Of a stretch of DNA of 64,000 nucleotides, positions 47,493-58,449 are shown piece after piece (position 1 is the first letter of the stretch; each line of letters starts with the position of its first letter). A model generated the notes under the pieces. The model did not search any database and was not told where the DNA came from. It worked only from the letters and a program-made list of their open reading frames with translations. This DNA comes from Pseudopyrenochaeta lycopersici. Taxonomy: Eukaryota > Ascomycota > Dothideomycetes > Pleosporales > Pseudopyrenochaetaceae. Position numbers and translations under genes: made by a program. Where the stretch lies: positions 744,001-808,000 of the forward strand of contig NHZP01000009.1 in assembly GCA_003313425.1 (NCBI GenBank), written 5' to 3'.

Positions 47493-50400
47493 CTACTCAT
47501 ACCTCCTGTCTTTCGTCTCCGTGAAGCGCCTCAGCTCATCCTCCTTCATATCCCCCGCAAGCACCCTATCTAGCTGCATCTGCTTCCTATCCTTTTCGCC
47601 GCGGCCATCCCTCCACCCCTCCCTCTCCGCTCGAATCTCTCTGCTCGCCCGCCTGCCGTCGTGCTTCCTCCCATCTCCTCTCGGAGCACTCCCACTTCCC
47701 GTCGCCTGAGCCCTCCGTTCTCGAATCCCCCGCGTTTCTTCATGCCACTTCCGGATCTCCTTCGTCTTCTCTGCCCACCGCCTAATCTCTCCGCGCCGCA
47801 GCACCCGGTGCACAATGAGGTTGTCGCCTGTGTCGTCGAATTCTTCTTCTGCTTCGGTAAGGACCTGTGCGTCGACGAGCTGCTTGTCGATGCGTGTCCA
47901 GCGTTGACCAAAGACTGAGGGGTAGGAGAAGTAGTCGTCGATGTTAATAGTGCCGAGGTCGACGTCTGTGTAAGATTGTGGCAATCCGGTGGCAGGAAAC
48001 TCCGAGGATGGGGTCGGTGTGGTGGGGCTTGTTTGTATATCGTTGAAGCGTCGAGCGTGTCGGACGAGAGGACCGATCGAGGGTTCGACGTTCTCAACTG
48101 TACCCTCTTTGTCGCCCTCACTTGGTTCTTGTACTTCTGGCAAAATATCCTGTGGTAACGTGGCTACAACCCATGTCTCTGCATTCAAGGTCTGCCGAAT
48201 GTCTCCTCGTACCGCTAACTCTCTAATCGCAGGCCATATTTCGGAAGTTGGTTGTTGGAGAGCTGATGCAATGTCTCGGATGGTCTGGCCGTTCTGGTTT
48301 TCAGGAGCGTAATTGACGTATTTCATGTAGGCAAGGATTTTTGTTGCTAGAAGACTGACAGCTTGGTCAATTTCCCTAGCAACAGTCCCATAGTTTGTTT
48401 CTATCTGCTTTTGCTGTTGAGAAAGTGGAGGGAGGTTCTTGGGAGTGTATGAGACAACCCAGGTATTCCCATCGACAGTGTTGTGGACTTTCCGTTGTGC
48501 TGCTAATTCCTCTATGGCTGCTGAAATGTCTGCCTCGCTTCTTCGCAAAGTAGAAGCAATATCTCTGGTATGTTGACCTATGTAGGACCCTGGCCTGGAT
48601 TTTAGATCCATAATTAGATGCTCCAAAATTAGTGTCGCTAAAGGACTGTTATCTTGGTCCTGTGGATTCTCTTGTGTCAATGTTGGCAGGTCATCTACAG
48701 GCAACGAGGGAAATTTGGACATGCTTCGCTCATTTGCTCCTGGTTGATGCGCTCCCTCTTCACGTGAACTGGATTGCAACTTATCAGAAGCTTCACTCAG
48801 ACTCTGCAATTTGGTTTGTAGGGGGCTCAAATGCCCTTCCTTTTGCCTTTTCGCCCAACTTGGTTCTTTGGCGAGAGCTATTTCGCTTTGGATATTTTGA
48901 AGTCGCTGGTTCCACTGAGGGTATGAATCTTCTGGCTCCACCTGTGATGCAGGATAAGCAACTCGTTCGCGTTCGACTGGGACAGTGTTCTCTGGATACT
49001 CAGGGTTGTAACTCATCGCATTCTGCAACATGGTGAGTAGTGCCTCCGATGTGGCAGCATTCTGAGAGCGGAATAGCACATCGCGAGTTCGCTTTACGAC
49101 AGATGTCAGATGAGGAGCACCAGATAGTACCAACTCAGTGTTGGTTGCGTGTCTGTTCACGATGGTGATCGGCGTGAGCTCAAGCGAGAGTAGCGGGACT
49201 GTGTCTGCCGTTGGATAGTCCGAATTGTAGACATCGACCTTCCCTGGATAAACTTGGATGTTGCACTCTCCAGGAGATATCGGATCCCACCTATTCGCGA
49301 GATTCGACCATATAGCAACTTCAGCTCGGTTTTCTGCTCGAGACATTGGGATTGACACTGGTACTGTCTCTGTGACTTCTGCAGCGTGTTCCATAAGGCC
49401 TGGATGGCTGTCATGCTCTTGCGCTTGTGCCTGGTTCACCGCTGCGTTATATCGATTCGGACTAACAAACGGTCTACTTCGACTTTCATCTCTGAAGCTC
49501 TTCTCCACGACGGCAAGGAGGTTTAATGATATTGGAAACAGATCAGCGGGAACTTCTAATCTTACAGCCTGGCCGGTGTTGTCGGGCTTGGAGTATACGT
49601 TCTGATCCTCCAACATATTCATATGCCATAACACTAATTGTGCCAGCGGATAACCTGTCTGGCAAAGGTCTCTTCCCTCTAGATAAACTCGATTAATGTC
49701 TTTGCAGATTACGCAATCTTTGGCGTGTGACTCGAAACCAATCAAATCATGCTCCTCATATGTATTGATTGGACGTGAAGCCTCAGTCTGTTTTCCGAAG
49801 CGGACGCTGCGAAGTGCAGAGCCAATAGAGCCAAAGAGCGTACGACGAAGAGCTGGTGATGGTTGCGGAGATGGCGAGTCACCCATCAATTCTGCAGGTT
49901 GCGTAGCAGGTTGGCTGGAAGGCTTCAAAATAGGCTGTGCTTGTGTACCATATTCTTTTGGCGGAAAATACATAGGCAGAAGGCTTTTGTAAACAAACTC
50001 ATCGTTGCTTGAATAAACAACGAGGATAATTTTCTCAAGCAAACTAGTAGGCTCAGCGGATTCGAGGAAAAATTTGATCTCTTCCAGTGCCACTGATGCG
50101 CAATCGCGTCGTGGGTAGTTCAGCATTCCGGTACCTATGCTTGGTATGGCAATCGATGTCGCCCGCATCAAGACGGCGGTATGTAGAATCTCGCGGTAGA
50201 TCTTTCGTAAAGTGCGTTTGGCTTCCTTCGTATACTGCTGTGGCGGTATAATATGGAGAATATGCTTAACGGGAAGTAGGTACCCGGGGGTCAATTTGAC
50301 TTCTCCAACTTCGCACCTGCCAAACTTCTTCACCTGCTCGCGCAGCTCAGAACCGCCTTGCTTGAATACGGTTCGATCCAGCGTGCCCATGCCGAGGAAC

Positions 50401-53400
50401 GAAACATCAGTCGAATTAACCAGAATGTCGACTTCCAGCTTTGTAATATCCTCTCTTGCCAAGCAAACTGTGTGGTTGAATATTGCGGATGGCTGCGCCA
50501 GGGTTGTCTTCTCCTCAAGGGCACCAGTTTGGTAGAGGCGAGAAATGGATGGTATCTGGTGCGGCTTGATGATTTCGCGAGTGTACGGTACTGTCTCGCG
50601 CTGGAACTCGCGAGTGTACAGAACTTCGTCTAAGTGGTCGCGCATGCCATAAGCGTCTGGACGGGCTTGCTTCATTGCGTAACTTTCCAGTCGTTGGCGC
50701 ATCCCAGACATTTCTTCCAGTTCATCCCCACCAAGAGTCAGAATGTCTGCCAGACATTGCACAAAATTCTGGCAGTCCATTAAGAAGTGTAAGAAATCTG
50801 TCCCGTGCATTGCCTTCATGTAGGTATTGTAGTCGTTCCAGAGTGATTGATGCTTTGGAGCAGAGCTCGCACTGTCTTTGGCTTGGTAAATTACCTCCGT
50901 CACACTACCGCAAACTTTTTGTATAACGGAGCAGATCAAATTAAGATCATCAAGGCCCTTAGTGAATTCCCCAGGTCCTAAAAGGAAGCCTCGAATCGCG
51001 GCCAACGCAGAATCTATTGAGCTAAGCTCTTTGAGAATGCCTTCATCAAAGTCTGGCACAAGCAAGCTGAAATCTGTAGAAAGCTGATCGAACAGCTTCT
51101 GGACCTGGGCGCGTGTTTCCAGGACCTGTAAAGCTGGCGCAGCGTGTTTCACAAGCGATTCTGTTGTATTCCTTGCGACTTCGAGGTCTCCGTGAGTCGG
51201 CGGAAAGAAGACCGCTAGCCAGTCCATGTATATCTTCTCTTCAATAGCACTATTGACGCAGAAGATGATTCTCTCAAATGTGCGACCGGATTGAGCATCT
51301 AAATACTCTCGAACCTCTTGAAGCGCGATGCGAGCGGCGACTCGCGGAGGAAAACCACAGCCCCCGGTGCCCAGACAAGGGAAGGCGATCGTCTTGAACT
51401 CATAATTAGTGGCCATCTTCAAGGCACTGCGATAGCATTCGGTGAGAATATTAAATTGACCCATGCCCTTAGATTTGGCATAATGGGGTCTTGCTGCATG
51501 AATTACCCAAGCACTTGGAAGGTCATGTCCGTGTGTGAGTTGTACCTGGCCGGGTTTCATTCTGCCTTTCGACTTCGCCTCTTTGGTTAACTCTGGTCCT
51601 GCAGCTTTGTGGATCGCATAGTTGAGAGTTTCTGCCGACCTTGTGATGCTCATCGTGGTATTAGCACTGTTGACGATCGCGTCGACCCTTAATCTGGTCA
51701 AATCGTAATAGCAAACGGATATTGTCTGGTTATAGACGTCGTTTGGCGCATAGCTTTGGTCTCTCTGTAGGATTCTGCGCGTTCGGTACAGAGAACGAAG
51801 CGTGGGGATCTCGGACACGGTGAGGATTCGTTGCTTGCTATTCTTCTCCGCTTCTCCGTCGTAGGTTATCGAAGCGGATGAAACACTGCCTGCGTCCTCA
51901 TTGTCCTGTGTATTCGCCGTAGACTGACGGGTTGGCGGTGGCCTCTTGTCTACATATGTCACAATATCAGCGACCGGTACAAAAGCGACAATCATATGCC
52001 TATGAAAAGATGGGACGATTATACTCCAGAATCACTGAAGAACGCGTTGCCAAGTGGGTCGCAACTCAACATACCTTTACTCTTGGGCAGATTCGAAGCC
52101 GCGAACTTCAGTCTGTTCTTGTTTCTTGAACTAATGTGCATTCTCACACCCGGAAACCGCTGCGTGTCAAAAATGCCCAAAGCTTGATGAGCAGTAGCAT
52201 CATCTTCGAACATGGCTAGCCCGGTCCACGAGCCATACCGTCTATAGAACCGAACAGAAACAGACCCAGGCAAAGTCATTAGGTAAACTCTGAAAGCTTC
52301 CCTTTGCTCCAAGTGCTCCTGGACTTCTGCGAGCGTCTCATCGAGCTGTTCGTCTTCCTTCTGATCATCAAATTGATCATCGTCTTCAGATTGTGAATCG
52401 TCGAAGCTGCTTTGCCGATTCAGTTGGGTTTTTACCATTTCAAGTCGGTTCCGACTTGCGTCCGGCAACTGTTGCAGGCTTTCAGCAGATAACATGGAAC
52501 CGCTTGTATCCGCTTCTTTCGCCGGTGAAGGAAAATGGGCGTCATCTGACGTAGCTTTGTTCGCACATGTTTAGCCGATGGTCAAAATACAGATTTAGGT
52601 AATAGTGCAATCTTACCTGTCGTTGTCTTGTCCTGATTCTCTTCCTTCTTGTCTGTTGTGTCACTAGGCAACGGCATTTCACTGCCGTCTTGGGATCCTG
52701 TGCTGCCAGACCAGCCACGACTTGCAGCACCGCTTGCGCCATCCGAGTCATCTTCTGTGCTGTTTGGCAGAGCAAAAGTAGCAATGCGTTCAAGGTGGTT
52801 GGCAATATGATTTTGAAAGTCGCCCAAACCTTGAGCAGTCGCAGACACATAACAAACCGGACAGTTTTGTCTCATGTCCATCATGGTAGTTTCGCCAACT
52901 TTGATGATCGTGGCAATCTCGCTTTCGGGAAAGCTGTCGATGTGTTTTGACCGAAAATGATCTTCCAACCCTGCCTGGCTTTTGTACACAGCATTCGGGT
53001 GCTCCGGGCATCTCCAAGCTTTGCGATGGCTGGCTTCATGTTCAATCCATTCTCTCCGGCTGCGAAACAAATGCTCAGAGCTCTCACAAACGGGATAAGT
53101 GCAGACATACGGCTGAAGATCCTGTAAAAGATGGGTCTTCCACGATCGTCCTCGTCCATATCGCGCCGGGCATATAATATAACAGTATGGGCACTCGAAA
53201 TCTTTTTCACCAGTAGCCTCTTTTGGAGGTGGAGGCAACTCCACCCCCTTGCCATGTATGTCTTTAACTGTGACAGCATAGCTAGTCACTGACTTGGAAT
53301 CGATTATTTCGTCTAATGATTGGTGATGATGTGTCGCTTCCGTGCCTGACAGCAACGTTTTCCTAGTCTTCTGACTTGGAGCTTCGATGGCCGGCAGGAT

Positions 53401-54294
53401 GATTGGTTCTTCTGATGGAGCCCCCAAATTGTGATTGAGTTGAGAATCTTGAAGTTGCTCAATCGCAGGCGGAGCAGGTTTCATGCTCTCCTCAAGAATG
53501 GCAGAAGCGCCTAGTTTATCACGATCTAGAATAGGTCAGCGTTTGGACGAATTGGTGTACCAAAGTTCAATCTTACGTCGTTTCCAATATTTAAACTGCC
53601 GTCTGCGAAGAGTAATAGCTGCACTCAATCGCGAAACTAGGTAGTCTTCTTCATCTGGTTTGACTGTTGGATGTGGCCGTCGAAGGTGGGAAAGCAGCTC
53701 CTTGATGTGTTGCAAATCGTACTCTGCATACGTGCTAAGAATATCCACACCTGTTTCAGGATCGTTTTGCTTGAAAGATGCAGCTCTAAGTGACCTTGAT
53801 CGTATGGTAGGTGTTCTTATGCGGATACCGAGCTTGTAGAGGTTGTCTATAATATCGACAATCTCTCCAAAGCGCATGCTCAATTCAGTACCAGGTTCGC
53901 TCGGTTGGTTCTCGCTCTCATCCTCGTCTTCGCTGAAAAAATCATCATCGTCTTCTTCTTCCTCTACCTCGGTACTTTCTGACCGGATTTGCTGCTCATA
54001 TGGTAGACGGGCCCCGGATACGATAGCGAAAGCTTCATTCAAATTTTCCAAAAGTTCCTCCAAAAATTTGAGTGCACTGCTTGAAAGTAGTGGCGAGTCG
54101 CGAAGTCTATAGTCGAGACAGCTGTGGCCTTGTTGCAGAGCTCCTAAATTCCCACTCCACACTCTGAACCTGCCAAATTCGTCCTCCAAACCCTCGCGCT
54201 CTACTGTCCAGTCACCTTCTGTTGCGCTAATTGCATTTGACAATACTTGGAAAGCCCGCACATTTGAGGCAGTCGCCAGTCGTAGGGAAGACAT
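47493..54294 (-). CDS. Giant multidomain protein: fungal N-domain, acuF-like C2H2 fingers, two macro domains, two winged-helix repeats
   Basis: Four exons (53577-54294, 52617-53525, 52075-52554, 47493-51949) join in frame into 2,187 residues. Residues 1-~120: fungal helical domain (FGRFRVWSGNLGALQQGHSC, LRDSPLLSSSALKFLEELL). Residues ~348-500: C2H2 block of the acuF-like type (FECPYCYIICP, LQPYVCTYPVCESSEHLF, FALP). Residues ~590-690: weak RRM-like half. Residues ~776-952 and ~1192-1362: two macro domains (VDAIVNSANTT, IAFPCLGTGGCGF; VDILVNSTDVS, IPSIGTGMLNYP). Each is preceded by an IPxxxxLYxT linker and followed by a FFPP or YFPP motif, so the unit looks duplicated. Residues ~1444-1487: CVICKD...GRDLCQTG motif. 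Residues ~1805-1869 and ~1901-1967: paired winged helices with TRDIAS...NTVDGNTWVV and IRDIAS...QTLNAETWVV. Basic C-terminal tail. ADP-ribose binding and nucleic-acid binding are inferred. It lacks the usual GGGVD active loop in macro 1. Confidence 0.72.
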
Positions 54295-54848
54295 GTTGGT
54301 CGATCCCACATATTGAAAAGTGTACAAGGTGGGTTACTGTTCTTGTGGCCGCATTGGTTGGGTTGGGGTTTTATCGAGATGATGTGCTGAATGAATTCCA
54401 GAGTGCCGTCACGAGCTAAAATGTAATATGCGCCAGAATGCGTATTCACCGCCCGCGGAAGCCTGAACAGGCAGAGATATGGACTTTTGCAGCCTGGATG
54501 GTGTCGTATTGTCCAGTGCGTGTAGTCAGCAGCTGATGGCCATGTGCGGAAATGGCCTCGGGAGGCTAATTTGGCTCAACCGTGGTGGGGGCGGAGCAGT
54601 TAGCGGTGACGAACTGCGCACCTCCAGCCATCGCAATCACCTTTAAACTGAAGAGCAACTCGCGTGTTGCAGACAATCCGCTACCAGATAGATTGATATG
54701 ATCTTTTGAAGCCGAGAGTATTAGTGCGTTCTTTTTTCGAGCCTCTAACTACAGCCTGAGGTATTATTTCAAGCACGAATCAACGCTGATGATGAAGCAG
54801 TATTGTGCGCCTCTTACGCTCCTATGGATGCTTCAGTGACGTCTCAAA
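54295..54848. promoter_or_regulatory. Shared divergent promoter of the macro/winged-helix and DUF7580 genes
   Basis: 554 bp separate the two divergent start codons, so both genes are likely driven from one intergenic region. Tandem or joint regulation is a reasonable inference. No specific factor site is recognisable. Confidence 0.5.
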
Positions 54849-56718
54849 ATGAGTGGCGTGGAAATTGCAGGATTGGTGTTGGGATGTCTGCCTTTGCTCA
54901 TACAAGGTGCGTGGAATGCTTGCGACTTGAGAAGGGAGCTAACTGCTCCGAAGGAGTGGAAAGCTATCATGAAAGTCTCGACCCGATAAAAAGCTTTGTT
55001 AGATGGGAGAATGAGCTGCCCAAATTGATTCGAAAGCTTAGAAACCAGCACGTCCACTATGCGCAAACGATCCGTATATTGTTCGAACCTATCACCTCGG
55101 ACATAGAATTGGCTGAACTGTTGACGGATTTTGAATCGTCCCAGAAGCTCTGGGAGAGTGAAGCCCTGGCCAATAAGCTCCAGGAAAAGCTTCAAGAGTC
55201 GTATCCAGCATACCAGAGCACAATCGCCGACATTGAGAGGTTGGCAATAAAGATAGCAAGCAAGCTAGACCTGGAGCGCGCACCCAAACTCTCCCGCAAC
55301 GATCTTGAGGCCATCCTTGTCGCGAACCCGAAGAAGATCAATAGCGATAAATTTGAGCTGAGAAAGCGTATACGTTTCGGCATGAGTAAGAAAACCATCA
55401 AGGCACTTTTGGAAGAGTTGGACGATTGTAACAAGGAGCTGGAGCGGTTTACGCAACAGAGTGAAAAGATTGAGACATACCGACGGTCGGCGAAGCCCTC
55501 GTACGCTACGCGACTACAGCGCTTACAAGGATACGCCAAGACTATGCATGACTCTCTCACGGCTTGCTGGTCATGCTCGTGCAAGTCTTCTCACAGAACC
55601 AGCCTGCAGCTAGAACCGCGAGGCAGCCTCTTCGTGGCGGGGCTCAAAACCAATGTTCCACCGTCGAAAACTAGCTTCACGGTGTCTTTTTCCACTACGT
55701 CGGCTGACGACGCTGGCGCACCATGGGCATGGCAAGCTGCAGAGATCCGCGTGGAAGAGGTCGACGACAGTCTTCCACCCGTGCCCTTGACAAAGCCAAA
55801 GTAAGTTCTCCTAGATGCCTTTTCCCAAGTAGAAACTCTCCCAAACATACACATGTGCTTGATACTGACAAGAACAGAATGACAAAGAGCGTCAGTTTCG
55901 GCACTCCTCCCCCTTACTCAGAAGTCGACCCTGCAGCGGACTGCGAGCCTTTGGTTCAGGAGGTCAAAGATCTATGCGCTTCAATCCAACAGTCCCACAA
56001 GAGTACTTCACGTATAGGATTTTCCCTAGACAGTAATGGAAAGCTACGTGGCGCCTTTCCAATCGACACCAAAGAGGTATACAGTGCTTCTTCCCAGTTG
56101 GTTACCCTTGAAGACCTCCTAGATCGTCCGCCCGTCGTCAACGGAAGACGATCGAAGTTGAGCAAGAAAGAAAGGTACAGTTTAGCCTTGACCTTGGCGT
56201 CAAGCGTTGTATCACTACACTCAACACCTTGGCTCACGGACCAGTGGGCTGCTAAGGATATCTATTTTCACAAATCGACAACAGCTACTCGAATCATTGA
56301 CATTGAGCGCCCATATGTGACTTCCGCTCTTGTTGGGCTCTCGAAAGGTCTTTCGACCCCCCAAAAACCGCGTGGTTTCCATAACAAAAACACGGTCTTG
56401 CTCGCCCTAGCGATATCCCTACTAGAACTCTACTTTGGCATGACGGCCGAGAAATACCAGGAGTCGGAGCATGGAACCGTTGACCCTTCCATGCATCAGA
56501 ATCCATGGATGCTGTGCTCGATGGTGCATAATTGGGCTGAGGAATCTCAGGAGGACCTCTCGGCAGCCTTTTTGAGCGCCATCAGGCATTGTTTACGATG
56601 TTTCAGCGACCCTGGTGCAAGCTTGCAAGACGCTGAATTTCTTCAAGCAGCAGTTGAAGGCATCGTCCTCCCTTTGCAAGAAGAACTATACCAATTTTTG
56701 GGCAAGACAGCAGCGTGA
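54849..56718 (+). CDS. HeLo-like / DUF7580 protein with degenerate kinase-like C-terminus
   Basis: Three exons: 54849-54906, 54954-55800 and 55878-56718, giving 581 residues. The first intron (54907-54953, 47 bp, GTGCGT donor, GCTAAC branch, GAAG acceptor) is short, and without it the N-terminus is unlike any family member. With it the protein begins MSGVEIAGLVLGCLPLLIQ, a hydrophobic helix typical of HeLo-like fungal proteins, then GVESYHESLDPIKSFVRW and a long helical part (LIRKLRNQH, FEPITSDIELAELL, IRFGMSKKTIKALLEELD). The middle resembles a beta-rich linker (SLFVAGLKTN, AWQAAEIRVEEVDD). The C-terminal half fits DUF7580: LTLASSVVSLHSTPWL, KDIYF, then TVLLALAISLLELYFG, similar to a kinase C-lobe helix without an HRD or DFG. 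It is divergent from the giant protein. The role is unknown; membrane-active HeLo relatives act in programmed cell death, but this is inference. Confidence 0.7.
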
Positions 56719-58449
56719 CGGTTCAATTGCGGCAAATTAGCAGTGTATAATGATTCTTTTGAGCAAATACCAACTACCAGCGCGAGCACCAGAACGCATC
56801 TGGTGCATACGGTCTAAGATCGGAGCGAGCGCTTACTCACCAGCACATCACCTCGTATCTGACCCGCTTTCCGGTCAATCTGAATCCTGGGGAAGATACT
56901 AGCGCAACAATTCTCCGACGTCAAAACGGACGACCTGTTGAGATATCTTGGTACCGCTGGTCTATTGATAAGAGATGATATTCGCGCCGAGGAGACCCGG
57001 ATGTGATGTGACAAGCAAGCGCGGCCAAACTTTGTAAATAAGCAAGAGCTAAGGTTCAACCCCCACATCCAACGTGCCGCACCCGAGGGCTACAGTTTCC
57101 TAGTCGGGTGTGCTATGGGCTCGTGGATGGGTCTGACAATGTCAAGCATTGTCTTAAGAGCCTGACGGTGGAGAGATGTACTTGGCAATAGGTGGGGTGT
57201 CGAGGATCTGTAGTACTAAGATGCACCTAGTGTCACGCAGAGAAACTTTGCCCAGCTTGTGTGAAACTTTTCTCGATTGCCCTCTCTTGCATATGCCCGT
57301 GAACAAAATGCGCACTGCGATTATCGAGGTTACGTCACAAGAGCGGAGTAAGTCCTGGCCGCGTCACCCGCCGAACGGGTTCAAGAATGCCGTATGAGAG
57401 CTGCAGGGACTCATCATAGACTGTAAATCACTTGGCAATTGTAGTCGATACACCAACCAGCGGGTGATGGGGTGTATGGCAAACTGGAAGCAGCATGCCG
57501 TAGGACGCTTTGGCAAGATGCCTGGAGACCTGCTAGGTTGATAGCGTAAGGGCGGAGTTGACGGCGAAAGAGCGGTGGTGTGATATTTATCAACAAGCTG
57601 TGTAGTTTTTTCCCAGGCCGGTATCACCGTGTGCAATTATCAAGCATGCGACAGCCACCAATGGTGAACCCAGTTGGACATGTGAGCGGCAGCATGGCTA
57701 CGGTCAAGCGACCGAATTGCGCACTTGTGGCTTCGGGAGGCGTTATGGTTGGCGCGCGACACAACGCCCGCGACTCTGAAACACGCTTGGTTGGACGCAC
57801 AAGGCATCGACAGGCGGCGAATGGCGGCGAACTGGGTACATGGTGTGAATTGGCCACCGTAAAATTGAGCAGCAGATTGCGTCCATCTCAAGGCGGCTGC
57901 TGGGAGTGAGATAGGAGACGGACCGCAGTCATGTGGCAAAGATAGGGATGCTAAGGCCTCTATTAATAACTAGGACCGGGATGAGTGCGAGTTCGTGCGT
58001 TGATGATGGAGAAGAGGGCACCAAAGTGCCGGTATGCGGGCGGCAGCGAGGCAGAGCCAAACAAGTTGGCCACAACAATAAACATGCACGGCAGCCACAG
58101 CGCATGTACTGCACATTCACCGCACATTCACCGAACAATTCACAGCATTGCCGCGACAAAGGGCAGGCCCACGGACAAAGATTGCGGAGCGTTCGTCAAT
58201 CAATCTCTATCAGGGTGGCCCTTGAACGTGCGTCTGTCTTGGCATCCCGGCACCCCTTAACACGCAACGTCAGTGGACCTAGTCCCGTTTTCTCGACCAC
58301 ATTCAAGCTCCTGCCGACGCTTGAAACTCAACCTCACGCCTTGCGACCCTCTCGAATACGGTACTCGCTGGGACAGACTCCGCTCTACTAGAACACAGCG
58401 CAGAGCGCAACCCGACGCTCGTTTGCTCTCTCCCTGCATCGCCGACACC
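56719..58449. other. Intergenic; promoter of the Knr4 gene at its right end
   Basis: No supported gene. Frames of up to ~150 codons at 57580-58391 overlap each other on both strands and include a GC-rich segment. A direct repeat of 11-12 bp (GCACATTCACC) occurs twice at about 58111-58133. The right end should hold the leader of the Knr4 homologue. Confidence 0.45.

Noticed and set aside
51996..52495. Separate gene ending at 52019, with the macro protein starting at 51995
   Set aside because: Only 23 bp would separate the stop and next start, with no room for a terminator, promoter and leaders; an in-frame intron with good signals joins the two. Kept as an alternative in the entry for the giant protein.
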